64,000 nucleotides of DNA from Barnesiella viscericola DSM 18177 (GTDB lineage: Bacteria > Bacteroidota > Bacteroidia > Bacteroidales > Barnesiellaceae): contig NZ_CP007034.1 in the NCBI RefSeq assembly GCF_000512915.1, positions 1,178,001 through 1,242,000 on the forward strand, written 5' to 3'. This document shows, piece after piece, positions 52,815-62,075 of the stretch. A program made the translations under genes and the position numbers. Position 1 is the first letter of the stretch. Every line of letters starts with the position of its first letter. Under the pieces are notes generated by a model. It saw only the letters and a program-made list of their open reading frames with translations. It did not search any database and was not told the DNA's origin.

Positions 52815-54086
52815 ATGAACTTTCTGCTTTACCTGCTGCAAGTACACATTGCGCTCTCGTTGCTCTTCATAGTCTACAAGGCGCTCTCGACCCGCAACAC
52901 CCACTTTACGGCCAGGCGGATCCTGTTGCTGGGTATCCTGCTGTTCGCCCTCGTCTACCCGCTATTCCGCCTTCCCGGAGGAGTGTCCGATGCACTACCC
53001 GCCGAACTGCAAATCACCCTTCCCGAACTACAAGTCAAGCCCGACGGTTCGGGCGACCGTCCGCTATCGCCCTACCAATTCATAGCCGGAGTGTATGGCG
53101 GCGTAGCTTTGCTGCTGGGATTGCGACTGGCAGTTCGACTCCTCTCCATCGTCGGGTTACGAAGGCATAACCCCTTGCGATGCTTGGGCTCCTGTCGTGT
53201 GGTCGTCTGCCCCGAGGGGACGCAACCCTGCTCGTTCTTCAACTGGATATTCCTGCCGGCCTCGGCTCTCGACAATCCTACCGGCTGGACAACCATCGTG
53301 AACCACGAACAGGCTCACGTCAGGCAGATGCATTCGATAGATATCCTGCTGGGCGAGAGCGTTGCCGCACTCTGTTGGATAAACCCGCTGGCCTGGCTTC
53401 TGTTGAAAGAGTTGAGGCTCAACCTCGAATACCTGGCCGACCGGGCCGCGCTGACCGATGAAACGGAAAAGCGCCCCTACCAATACCGGTTGCTCGAACT
53501 GGCGGGGGCCGACCGGACCCCTCGCTCGACCCTGCCGTTTAACCACGCGTTTCTGAAAGAGCGCATTGCCATGATCAACTGCCGACGTTCGTCCCGGTGG
53601 TCTCTGTTCCGCTATTTGCTGGCTCTGCCGCTGTTCGGTCTGCTCGTTGTCGGGAGCCAGAGCTGCCAACAATCGCCTGCCCCTGAGATCGCAAACGCTC
53701 AATCAATGCCGCCTGCAACAACCGAAGTTCTACCCCGAACGGGCACCGTTCACGAGACGTCCGAGCCCGACCCCATATACGAAGTTGCCGAGGTGATGCC
53801 CGAGTTTCCCGGCGGCACGCAAGCCCTCTTCAAGTTTATCAGCGAAAATCTCAAGTATCCCCAAAACGCTATCGACGGTCAAATCGAGGGGCGTGTGGTT
53901 GTGCAATTCGTGGTTGACAAAGCGGGGAAAGTGGGCAATATTCAAGTTGTGCGCAGCATCGACAAGATGCTCGACCAGGCGGCCATCGACGTAGTGCGTG
54001 CCCTCCCCGACTGGAAACCGGGCATGCAGGACGGCCAACCGGTCAACGTGCGCTACACCCTGCCTGTCAGCTTCAAGCTGTCATAA
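52815..54086 (+). CDS. BlaR1-like M56 metallopeptidase with C-terminal TonB domain
   Basis: 423 residues. Four N-terminal helices (about 2-22, 33-52, 89-112 and 178-198), the cytoplasmic zinc motif H164-E-Q-A-H168 of family M56 and a further helix (about 262-280) are followed by a periplasmic region and a TonB_C domain (about 335-423, GTQALFKFISENLKYP, then VRALPDWKPGMQDGQPVNVRYTLPV). The penicillin-binding sensor domain of BlaR1 is missing. It would cleave BlaI after an unknown periplasmic signal. Such TonB-fused forms are frequent in Bacteroidota. Confidence 0.92.
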   Translation: MNFLLYLLQVHIALSLLFIVYKALSTRNTHFTARRILLLGILLFALVYPLFRLPGGVSDALPAELQITLPELQVKPDGSGDRPLSPYQFIAGVYGGVALLLGLRLAVRLLSIVGLRRHNPLRCLGSCRVVVCPEGTQPCSFFNWIFLPASALDNPTGWTTIVNHEQAHVRQMHSIDILLGESVAALCWINPLAWLLLKELRLNLEYLADRAALTDETEKRPYQYRLLELAGADRTPRSTLPFNHAFLKERIAMINCRRSSRWSLFRYLLALPLFGLLVVGSQSCQQSPAPEIANAQSMPPATTEVLPRTGTVHETSEPDPIYEVAEVMPEFPGGTQALFKFISENLKYPQNAIDGQIEGRVVVQFVVDKAGKVGNIQVVRSIDKMLDQAAIDVVRALPDWKPGMQDGQPVNVRYTLPVSFKLS

Positions 54087-54119
54087 GCCTACGGTACAAA
54101 AACGATTCATCATTCACAA

Positions 54120-54206
54120 GCAGATAATCTTATCTGCAAAAAGAGCGAACAAAACTACTTACGACTGAACGAAGCACCCCCGATTGCCGAAAGGTAACCG
54201 GGGGTT
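54120..54206. terminator. two hairpins between convergent genes
   Basis: GCAGATAA-TC-TTATCTGC (54120-54137) and a 13-bp stem with one mismatch (54176-54188 with 54193-54205, loop GAAA) lie between the M56 and LRR genes. Neither has a clear T tract. They may stop transcription from both sides. Confidence 0.5.
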
Positions 54207-54239
54207 CCAATCTATGTTCATTTTTTTTGGAAGTATTTC

Positions 54240-56549
54240 TTACATCTCCACAATCAGCGAGCTGTAATCGGACCAGTTTGCCCGATACGTAGCTCCGGTT
54301 CCGGCCGGTACATAAATCTTGTAACTCACGGGATCCCAACCGCCGGGTTTGGGAAAGACGCCGCGCGAACTGCTGGCCAGCTCGGGGAAGGTTCCCGAAT
54401 CGATGTCGTCGAAGAGTATGGTAACCGATACCAGCCCCATCTGATCCCGGGAACTGCGGGTATTGAAGGCCATATCGCCAATCGACTGAATACCCCGGCC
54501 TATCACCACTGTCTTCAACGCAGTACACTCGCCAAAGGCCTGCTTGCCTATCTCGGTCACACCGTCGCCGATAATAGCCTCCACCAAGCTCGTACAGTAA
54601 ATAAAGGCCGAATTCCCGATGGCTGTCACGCTGTTGGGAATCTCGATGCGAGTCAAGGCCGAACACCGTTCAAAAGCATTGTACTCGATGGTTTTGAGGC
54701 CGTCGGGCAAGACAATCTCCTGCAAGTTCTTGCAGTACTGGAAGGTATTCAGTTGAATGGTTTCGAGCTTGTTCCCCTCGAACACCACCTTGGTCAACGG
54801 CGACACCCTGCTCGTCCCTTCGTAATCGAAGGCCGAACTACCCAACGTTTCAAGGTTGGCAGGGAGAGTTATCTCGGTCAAGTTACATTTCGAGAAGGCA
54901 TACTGGTCTATCTCGACCAGCGACTCGGGCAGGGTAATCGATTCGAGAGCGCTGTTGTTAAAGGCGTTGTGCCCGATATAGGTAATTCCTTCGGGCAGGA
55001 CGATGCTGCGTATGGCCTGTTCGCTGTTGAAGGCACTCGGCTCGACATCGGTCACGGTACCTACATAGGCCCACCGGCCCTCGCCGGTAGCGGCATCGTA
55101 GGTACTCAAATCGGTCAGGAATTCACAATCCTTGCCCCAGAAATAGGGATCGCCGGGGAAGTCGGCACTGGTAATATACAACTGCTCGGTAGCCGTGTAG
55201 GGAATATATTTCACCTGCTTGATGACCAGTTTGCGCATGAGGGTACGCTCGTCGTCCGAGGCAAAGACCAGCACCTCGACCGTAGCCCCTACCGCAGCCG
55301 GGTCGGCTGGAGCTGTAACTGTAATCTTCGAGGCCGACTTGTCGACAGCCACCTGATAATTGCTGTGCGAGATGCACTCGACCGCAATCGTGGCGTTGAG
55401 CGGATTGGTCAGCTCATAGGTCACCTCGGCCGAAGCGCCGACCCCACAGTAGAGAGCCATCTCTCTCAACCGGTCACTACCCGAAACAAACAGCAGGTCG
55501 AACTTGTCGCGATAATAGGGCAACTTGATTTGCTCTCCGCTACCGGCCAGGGTAAGAATCAGATAATCGGGGTTGGAAACGTCAATATCACTGAACATGG
55601 AGTCGCCGTTCTGCCCGGCATCGCCGGTAGCCTGCCCCAGTTGTGTCCAGGTCAGCCCCTCGTCGTAAGAGATGTACCAATAACCATCGGCGCGAATCTC
55701 CAACCGAGGAGTGATACCATCGTCTCCCTTGTCCCCCGCATTACCTTTGAGTGAAGCCAGCCACTCATCGAGTGTCCCCTGATAACCATTCTCTACGGCC
55801 AGTTCATAAGCCGATTTGCCATCGGCACCCGTGCTGCCGTTGAGTGAGGCCAGCCACTCTTCAAGCGTCCCCTGATAACCATTCTCTACGGCCAGCTCAT
55901 AAGCCGATTTGCCGTCGGTGCCCGTGTTTCCTTTGAGCGAAGCCAGCCATTCGTCAAGTGTCCCCTGATAACCTTTTTCTACGGCCAGTTCATAGGCCGA
56001 TTTACCATTGTCTCCATCATCGCCTGCCTCACCCTTGCCACCGTCTTCACCGTTGAGCGAAGCCAGCCACTCTTCGAGGGTGCCCTGGTAACCCTTCTCG
56101 ACAGCCAGTTCATAAGCCGATTTACCTTCCAGCCCATGCGCTATTACCTTCTCGCCCCGATCGTTGAGCAGCCACTCTCCGTCGAGAGTCCAGTAATAGA
56201 GCCCGTCGGTATCCTGCTTCACTCCGATCAAGGGTGTAGAGCCCGACTCGCCATCGGAGCCGTGGTAGATAGTCACCGGTCCGCTCTTGGTAAAGGTGAT
56301 GGTGTAGCCTACCGTCTGGCCATTCTCGACCACAGGAGCTACTCCCGTCACATAATCATTACCCTGCAAAGCCTCGACAATCTGTTGCAACGAATTTATA
56401 TTGGTATTCATCTGGCTGCACAGCTCTTCCAGAGCTGCCAGCCGCGAGCCCATATCGGTATTCTTGTTCCACATGGCTATCTCGTCATACTCCGTACAGG
56501 AGACTAGCGTCAACAGCCCTATAATCAGATAGGTCAATCTCTTTTTCAT
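54240..56549 (-). CDS. BspA-like leucine-rich-repeat surface lipoprotein with DUF4988 and repeat linker
   Basis: 769 residues. A lipobox LVSC (Cys18) follows the signal peptide. Residues about 25-140 fit DUF4988 (coiled segment, then GQTVGYTITFTKSGPVTIYHG and GLYYWTLDGEWLLND). Residues 143-268 hold four near-identical copies of KSAYELAV...GYQGTLEEWLASL joined by Gly-rich triplet spacers. A beta domain (about 280-450) precedes about seven BspA-type LRR_5 repeats (about 500-750, pattern LPEGITYIGHNAFNNSALESITL). It is probably anchored to the outer surface and binds host or bacterial ligands. The next gene, in the same direction, starts 16 bp upstream. Confidence 0.88.
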   Translation of the reverse strand: MKKRLTYLIIGLLTLVSCTEYDEIAMWNKNTDMGSRLAALEELCSQMNTNINSLQQIVEALQGNDYVTGVAPVVENGQTVGYTITFTKSGPVTIYHGSDGESGSTPLIGVKQDTDGLYYWTLDGEWLLNDRGEKVIAHGLEGKSAYELAVEKGYQGTLEEWLASLNGEDGGKGEAGDDGDNGKSAYELAVEKGYQGTLDEWLASLKGNTGTDGKSAYELAVENGYQGTLEEWLASLNGSTGADGKSAYELAVENGYQGTLDEWLASLKGNAGDKGDDGITPRLEIRADGYWYISYDEGLTWTQLGQATGDAGQNGDSMFSDIDVSNPDYLILTLAGSGEQIKLPYYRDKFDLLFVSGSDRLREMALYCGVGASAEVTYELTNPLNATIAVECISHSNYQVAVDKSASKITVTAPADPAAVGATVEVLVFASDDERTLMRKLVIKQVKYIPYTATEQLYITSADFPGDPYFWGKDCEFLTDLSTYDAATGEGRWAYVGTVTDVEPSAFNSEQAIRSIVLPEGITYIGHNAFNNSALESITLPESLVEIDQYAFSKCNLTEITLPANLETLGSSAFDYEGTSRVSPLTKVVFEGNKLETIQLNTFQYCKNLQEIVLPDGLKTIEYNAFERCSALTRIEIPNSVTAIGNSAFIYCTSLVEAIIGDGVTEIGKQAFGECTALKTVVIGRGIQSIGDMAFNTRSSRDQMGLVSVTILFDDIDSGTFPELASSSRGVFPKPGGWDPVSYKIYVPAGTGATYRANWSDYSSLIVEM
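55746..56123 (-). repeat. four in-frame repeats within the LRR protein gene
   Basis: Copies at residues 143-166, 183-206, 214-237 and 245-268, giving periods of 40, 31 and 31 codons. DNA of the copies is nearly identical, so copy number could change by slippage or recombination without shifting frame. The spacers differ in length and are Gly-rich (for example GEDGGKGEAGDDGDNG). Confidence 0.85.
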
Positions 56550-56564
56550 AACTCATTCCCCCCT

Positions 56565-57932
56565 TTAAAAGTAAATGCCGGCCTTCACTACCCAACAACG
56601 ATTCTGAACATGCTTGTAACCAATCATCTGAGAGTTGTCGCCATACATCGTATCGTTTTTATCTATGTCAATGAGCCCATGTTGATACTCCGCTCCCACA
56701 AAGAAACGGTAGAAGGCCACATCGAGTCCGCACTGAAATCCCATATCGTGCCGCGAGAAACCTCCTTCACGACCGAACAGGCAGATTTTTTCGTCGCCCA
56801 CCTGTCGCTTTCCCCACACCCCGAAGGCGTAGTAGAGACCGGCCGAAGGTATCAAGGCAAGGTGTTTGCCCAGTGCTATCGTGTAGTCGATACCTACGGG
56901 AAGCTGCAAATAATTGATAACAGTACGGGTATCGTCAAAGCCATTCACCTCGTAACCTTTGCTGATGAAATTGAGCCCCGTGCGGAAGTAGACCGGATAT
57001 TGACGGCTCAACCCCAACCGATAGGTAAATCCTGCTTCATAGCCTGACTGGGTCGACGATTTCATGCCATAGGAGGTTATCCACGAACTGCAATACCCGG
57101 CATGAAGCCCAAATATATGACGGGGATAGCGGTCTCCCGACAATGCGGCCGAAGGCTCACGAGTACCGTCGCTCGCAGCCGTGGCCGACGATTCGGCCGT
57201 GACAGTCGGAGTTTCGGGAACGGTCTCCTCGACAGGAGTAACCGGCTCTGCCTGCACCGATGGTGCCGTTGTCACCGACGATACCACATCGGCCGACCGG
57301 ATAGTCGAGGCCGACGACTGCACCCGATCTTGCGTCGTTTCCTTTTCGACGATGCGCAGATAGAGTACCGTGTTGCTGCTGTTACGCAAGTCAGGAAAGA
57401 TGTGTTCCATCATATAACGATAGGGACGTCCGCCCTGCAAATCCATCAACTCCTTTTTGCGACCGCCTATTATCTGGCCCTGGTCGTCAAACACCCACAC
57501 CGGGGTATGGTCGAGAATCGACAGCACCTCGTCGCGCCCCTCCATCTCCGAGGCGGCCACCTGTTGCCGCAGCATATCCCAGGCAATGCCTTCGGCATGG
57601 TGCTCAATCAGCGAAGCCGGGATATTCCCCTCGTTTACCAGATAGTTTTTCAACTCTTCGGCACGGCCCTCGGCCAATTGTGCGTTGGCCTCCTCACTTC
57701 CATCGGGCGAAGCGTAGGAACGAATCACGAGTTTCTCTACCCGATCGTTTTCCAAAGCCTCTTCCACCGAATTTAAAAACCGTTGCAGCTGGGCTCGATT
57801 GTCTCGAAAAGACAAATCGACATACCGATAGCCTCGACGATAAAAGATTTTCATCGAGTCAATCGCCTCTTGCGAATGCACGTCCCCTATAAAAAAGGCA
57901 CCCGCCAACAGAAAAAACAAGATTTTTCTCAT
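56565..57932 (-). CDS. outer-membrane protein with OmpA-like domain and C-terminal barrel
   Basis: 455 residues. Signal peptide (cut near VHSQ). An OmpA/MotB-like peptidoglycan-binding region (about 35-110, LVIRSYASPDGSEEANAQLAEGRAEELKNYL) opens the protein, then a Thr/Val/Pro-rich linker (about 205-260). The C-terminal half (about 270-455) is a beta-barrel (HIFGLHAGYCSSWITSYGMKS, QLPVGIDYTIALGKHLALIPSAGLYY). The order of domains, periplasmic part first, is as in barrel proteins of fimbrillin (Mfa/FimA-type) loci. No fimbrillin gene is in the window. It is probably cotranscribed with the LRR gene, 15 bp downstream. Confidence 0.82.
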   Translation of the reverse strand: MRKILFFLLAGAFFIGDVHSQEAIDSMKIFYRRGYRYVDLSFRDNRAQLQRFLNSVEEALENDRVEKLVIRSYASPDGSEEANAQLAEGRAEELKNYLVNEGNIPASLIEHHAEGIAWDMLRQQVAASEMEGRDEVLSILDHTPVWVFDDQGQIIGGRKKELMDLQGGRPYRYMMEHIFPDLRNSSNTVLYLRIVEKETTQDRVQSSASTIRSADVVSSVTTAPSVQAEPVTPVEETVPETPTVTAESSATAASDGTREPSAALSGDRYPRHIFGLHAGYCSSWITSYGMKSSTQSGYEAGFTYRLGLSRQYPVYFRTGLNFISKGYEVNGFDDTRTVINYLQLPVGIDYTIALGKHLALIPSAGLYYAFGVWGKRQVGDEKICLFGREGGFSRHDMGFQCGLDVAFYRFFVGAEYQHGLIDIDKNDTMYGDNSQMIGYKHVQNRCWVVKAGIYF

Positions 57933-58278
57933 TTGGTCTTGAATTATCCTCTTTCAAAATTAAATTTCCTATTCTTATCCCTATATCCAAAGAGGACCAA
58001 ACCGACACACAGAATACCTATCATTATAGGATTTAGTCCCCTTTATTTCTTCAAAAACTATTTTATTAGCTCTTTTGAAATACAAATATATAGACTTTAC
58101 CCGAAAAGAAAAGAACAAAGACAAAAAAATTAACAATAAATAATAGACCCCCAAATATAGAAATAACCGCATAAAAATCAGCCATATAACGTTTCATAAC
58201 TTCCCGAGAGGCTGTTACAGCACCCCATCGTCCCTCGCGTCGCTATCGGACAAATCGAATTTTCCGGTAAAAAATCCG
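57933..58278. other. intergenic region between rodA and the OmpA-like gene
   Basis: 346 bp, AT-rich in the first 200, no credible gene. A minus-strand -7-like TATATTTG (58083-58090) could serve the OmpA-like gene, but no -33 TTTG stands at the expected distance. Confidence 0.5.
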
Positions 58279-59730
58279 TCAATGACGCTCGGTACGGGAG
58301 GCGTCGATGCGCAACAAGACGAACAGCAGAATGGTGAATCCCCACAACGACGAACCTCCGTAGCTGAAAAACGGCAACGGTATGCCTATCACCGGACATA
58401 ACCCGATGACCATACCCACATTGACCGCCAGGTGGAAGAAGAGTATCGATACCACGCAATAGGCATAGACCCGCCCGAAGGCCGAATGCTGTCGCTCGCC
58501 TATCGCCATGAGGCGGAAGATAAGTATCACGAAAAGCAGAATCACCCCGACGGCTCCCCAGAATCCCTCCTCCTCGCCGATGGTACAGAAGATAAAGTCG
58601 GTATCCTGTTCGGGCACATATTTCAATTTGGTCTGCGTACCGTTGAGGAAGCCTTTACCCCAGAAGCCGCCCGAACCGATGGCGATTTTCGACTGGTTCA
58701 CGTTGTAGCCGGCACCCCGCAAATCCTCCTCCATACCCAGAGCCACCTTGATACGCTTCTGCTGGTGGGGTTCCAACACCTCGTTGAAGGCATAGTCGAC
58801 CGAAAAGAGGAAGACTACCGAGACCAACGCGGTGGCCAGAATGGTGAGAACGCGCAGTGAACGGCTCGAAAAATAGAGCACCAGCAGATAGACGACCGTG
58901 GCCGCAGTCACCCCGATGCAGACATAGAGCAGATTAACCGCTACCCCGAAGTAGAGCAACGCACCGCACACCGCCCCTATGGCCCAATAGCCCAACATGA
59001 GATAACGGGCTGCCCGTCCGTTCTTCTGGTAGAGCAGCAACATGCCGGCTACCACCAGGAAGATGAGGATAAACACCAGTACCTCGCCGGCGGCCACGGC
59101 CCCCCACATGAGACTCGAATACTTGACCGCCACCACAAAATAGACAATGGCACACAGCCCGTAAAAGAGGAAAAGCCCCGACAACCCCTCGCGGTAGAGG
59201 ACAAAGATGAGCGAGGCAAAGACGAGGGCCGACCCCGTCTCCTTCTGGGCGATGATAAAGACGATGGGCAAGACGATAATCAGGACGGCCTGCATCAGGT
59301 CGCGCCGGTTTTTCAGGGAGAAGCCATAGGTACCGAACGACCGCGCCAGGGCAAGCGCCGTGGCAAATTTGGCAAACTCGGCCGGTTGCAGACTCACCGG
59401 CCCCAGCACCAGCCACGAGTGCGACCCCTTGATGTCGGGGGCCAGGAATATCGTGGCCACCAGCAGTAGGAGCACGATGCCGTAAAAAAGGTAGGCATAG
59501 GTCTCGTAGACCCGGAAATCGACCATCAGTATCATGAAGGCCAGCACGAGTGAAAGGCCTATCCACATAAGCTGTTTGCCCGAGCGTTCGGCAAAATCGA
59601 AGATGCTGGCGTTGTCGAAGTCGTAGCTGGCGGCATAGATGCTCACCCACCCGCACAAGACGAGAATGAGGTAGAGGATTACCGTCACCCAGTCGATCGA
59701 TCGCCATATGTTAGTGCTTCTTGACTCCAC
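58279..59730 (-). CDS. rodA: rod-shape peptidoglycan glycosyltransferase RodA
   Basis: A SEDS-family glycosyltransferase that polymerises glycan strands with PBP2 during cell elongation. 483 residues from a GTG at 59730, chosen because the following STNIWRSIDWVTVILYLILV is the usual Bacteroidales RodA start; the open frame reaches 59790, deep inside mrdA. About ten helices, ETGSALVFASLIFVL, the conserved GSGGFWGKGFLNGTQTK and the final SYGGSSLWGFTILLF are all SEDS hallmarks. It overlaps mrdA by 20 bp. It is the last gene of the mre-mrd operon. Confidence 0.96.
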   Translation of the reverse strand: MESRSTNIWRSIDWVTVILYLILVLCGWVSIYAASYDFDNASIFDFAERSGKQLMWIGLSLVLAFMILMVDFRVYETYAYLFYGIVLLLLVATIFLAPDIKGSHSWLVLGPVSLQPAEFAKFATALALARSFGTYGFSLKNRRDLMQAVLIIVLPIVFIIAQKETGSALVFASLIFVLYREGLSGLFLFYGLCAIVYFVVAVKYSSLMWGAVAAGEVLVFILIFLVVAGMLLLYQKNGRAARYLMLGYWAIGAVCGALLYFGVAVNLLYVCIGVTAATVVYLLVLYFSSRSLRVLTILATALVSVVFLFSVDYAFNEVLEPHQQKRIKVALGMEEDLRGAGYNVNQSKIAIGSGGFWGKGFLNGTQTKLKYVPEQDTDFIFCTIGEEEGFWGAVGVILLFVILIFRLMAIGERQHSAFGRVYAYCVVSILFFHLAVNVGMVIGLCPVIGIPLPFFSYGGSSLWGFTILLFVLLRIDASRTERH

Positions 59731-61573
59731 TGTATATAATCGTATTGGATTGTAACATGCGTTCTTCGAGATATTTCCGTTCCGGCGCAATCTCGCGGTT
59801 CAGATACATCTCCATCATGAGGCTCCCGATAGGCACGCCATAGGTGGCCCCGAAGCCGGCATTCTCGACATAGACGGCAATGGCAATCTTGGGATTGTTC
59901 ATGGGGGCAAAACCCATGAAGGCCGAGTGGTCCTTGCCGTGCGGGTTCTGTGCCGTACCCGTCTTGCCGCACACCTCGATACCGGGTATGGCCCCAATGC
60001 GACAGGTACCGCCCGTCACCGCCATGCGCATACCCTCGACCACATAGTCGTAGTAATGCGAGTCGACCATCGTGTGCCGGGGAGTGGTAAACTCGGCGTT
60101 GATGGTCGTGTCCTGTATCTCGCGAATGAGGTGAGGCGTGTAGAAGTAGCCCCGGTTGGCAATGGTCGCCGCCAGATTGGCAATCTGCAACGGGGTGGCC
60201 AGCACCTCGCCCTGCCCGATGGCGACCGAAATGATGGTGAGGGCGCTCCAACGGTTCTCGCCGTATATGTTGTTGTAGTAGTTGCTGTTGGGAATAAAAC
60301 CGCGGCTCTCGCCCGGCAGGTCTACCCCCAGCCGGTAGCCATATCCCATCGACACCAGATAGTCTTTCCAGATGTTGAAGGCCTCGGCAGCCGATTTGTA
60401 CTTGGTGCGGTTGTCAATCATCGAACGCAGTCCGTAACAGAAGAAGGCGTTGCACGAAGTCTGCAAGGCCGGCAACAGCGAGAGGGGCGAGGCGTGTCCG
60501 TGACAACCCACCTTCAACCGCCCCGCCACGAAACCGTGGTAGCAGGGATAGAGCGTGTGGTCGGTGATGATACCCTCGTTAAGGAAGATAAGCCCCTGCG
60601 TGGGCTTGAAGGTCGACCCCGGCGGATAGGCGGCCATCAGCGCCCGGTCGTACAGCGGCTTGTATTTGTCGCGATTCAGTTTCAGGTAGTTCTTGCCACG
60701 CTCCCGCCCCACCAGCATCGAGGGGTCGTAGGTGGGACTCGACACCATGGCCAGAATCTCGCCCGTCGAGGGTTCGATGGCCACGATGGCCCCTATTTTG
60801 TTCTGCATCAGCTTCTCGCCGTAGGCCTGCAACTCGACATCAATCGAGAGTTTCAGGTTCTTGCCCGAGACCGGAGCTACATCATAACGCCCCTCTTCAT
60901 AGCGGCCCTTGATGCGTCCGTGAGCATCGCGCAACAGTATCTCCACCCCCTTTTCGCCGCGCAATACCGGCTCGTAAGAGCGTTCGATACCCAGGTCGCC
61001 CGTGTAGTCGCCGCGCGTATAGTAGTCGTCGCGCTCGATATCGCGGGGGGATACCTCGCGGATATTGCCCAGCACATTGGCCGCCACGGGGTAGGCGTAC
61101 TGGCGGAGCATGCGGTTCTGGATAAAGAAGCCGGGGAAGCGGTAGAGCTTCTCCTGCAAACGGCCGTAGTCCTGAGCCGAGAGCTGGGTCATGAAGGTCT
61201 GCGGCGTATAGGAGGAGTAACCGGGATTGAGACGCGGGTTCTTCATGTCGGCCATGCGCTTGTCGAACTGCTCGCGGGTGATTCCCACCGTACGGCAGAA
61301 GTCGAGCGTATCGAAGGGGCGCACCTCCCGCACAATCATCATCACGTCGTAGGCCGGCTGGTTGAACACCAGCAACTTGCCCGTGCGGTCGTAGATGAGC
61401 CCGCGCGAGGGATACTGCGTCTTTTTCAAGAAGGCATTACCGTCGGCATACTGCTTGTAATCGTCGTTAAGCACCTGCAACGAAAAGAGGCGAATGATAT
61501 AGATGCAGGCAATCGTCAGCACGATACCCCCGATGACATATTTCCGTTTGGCCAGTTTATAATCTTTTCTCAC
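59711..61573 (-). CDS. mrdA: penicillin-binding protein 2 (MrdA)
   Basis: 620-residue elongation-specific transpeptidase. One N-terminal helix (about 13-33), a dimerisation/pedestal domain (SRGLIYDRTGKLLVFNQPAYDV, about 56-77) and the transpeptidase domain follow. The catalytic SxxK is S320-T-F-K323 (YPPGSTFKP), the SxN motif is SCN (about 371) and KTG is in VCGKTGTAQNPHG (about 534). The length is normal. It overlaps mreD by 17 bp and rodA by 20 bp, so translation is tightly coupled. Confidence 0.97.
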   Translation of the reverse strand: MRKDYKLAKRKYVIGGIVLTIACIYIIRLFSLQVLNDDYKQYADGNAFLKKTQYPSRGLIYDRTGKLLVFNQPAYDVMMIVREVRPFDTLDFCRTVGITREQFDKRMADMKNPRLNPGYSSYTPQTFMTQLSAQDYGRLQEKLYRFPGFFIQNRMLRQYAYPVAANVLGNIREVSPRDIERDDYYTRGDYTGDLGIERSYEPVLRGEKGVEILLRDAHGRIKGRYEEGRYDVAPVSGKNLKLSIDVELQAYGEKLMQNKIGAIVAIEPSTGEILAMVSSPTYDPSMLVGRERGKNYLKLNRDKYKPLYDRALMAAYPPGSTFKPTQGLIFLNEGIITDHTLYPCYHGFVAGRLKVGCHGHASPLSLLPALQTSCNAFFCYGLRSMIDNRTKYKSAAEAFNIWKDYLVSMGYGYRLGVDLPGESRGFIPNSNYYNNIYGENRWSALTIISVAIGQGEVLATPLQIANLAATIANRGYFYTPHLIREIQDTTINAEFTTPRHTMVDSHYYDYVVEGMRMAVTGGTCRIGAIPGIEVCGKTGTAQNPHGKDHSAFMGFAPMNNPKIAIAVYVENAGFGATYGVPIGSLMMEMYLNREIAPERKYLEERMLQSNTIIYSGVKKH

Positions 61574-62075
61574 GTCCGGTCTTCGTTAAACTGTCCATAC
61601 CCAAAATTACCAGAAAGGTCAGCGCGGTACTGGCCACCACCCGGGCCACGAGCCGCCCGAGATTGAAGAGGCTCAACGACTCGACAAAGAAGAGTACCAC
61701 ACAGAAACAGAGCGAAAGCGTGAGGGCATAACGCACATACAGCGACATGCCGAAACTGCGAATCGAGGGTATCGCCTCGGCATAGTCCTCACCCCGGGGC
61801 GTATACAGACTCAACACCGGCTTGCGCAAGACCGAGAGAATCACACACGACAAGGCATTCATGCCCGGTGTGTTGCTGAAAATATCGATCATGAGCCCCA
61901 GCAGAAAGGCCAGGGTCATGGTCCAGTTTATCGAGAGCGACAGGGGAAGCCGCAAAATGAAATAGATGTAGAAGAAGGGTATGGCAACCCCGAACAGATG
62001 GATATTGTTTCCTATCAACACCTGCAAGAGCACCATGACAATAAAGAGCGTGATGTATCGCAACCAATTACTCAT
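61557..62075 (-). CDS. mreD: rod-shape determining protein MreD
   Basis: 172-residue inner-membrane protein with about five hydrophobic segments. PFFYIYFILRLPLSLSINW and LGLMIDIFSNTPGMNAL are typical for MreD. It links MreC and the elongasome enzymes. Overlaps mreC by 8 bp and mrdA by 17 bp. Confidence 0.93.
   Translation of the reverse strand: MSNWLRYITLFIVMVLLQVLIGNNIHLFGVAIPFFYIYFILRLPLSLSINWTMTLAFLLGLMIDIFSNTPGMNALSCVILSVLRKPVLSLYTPRGEDYAEAIPSIRSFGMSLYVRYALTLSLCFCVVLFFVESLSLFNLGRLVARVVASTALTFLVILGMDSLTKTGREKRL

Noticed and set aside
61557-61573. Overlap of mreD and mrdA as possible frameshift
   Set aside because: Both proteins have normal ends and starts; it is an ordinary coupled overlap.
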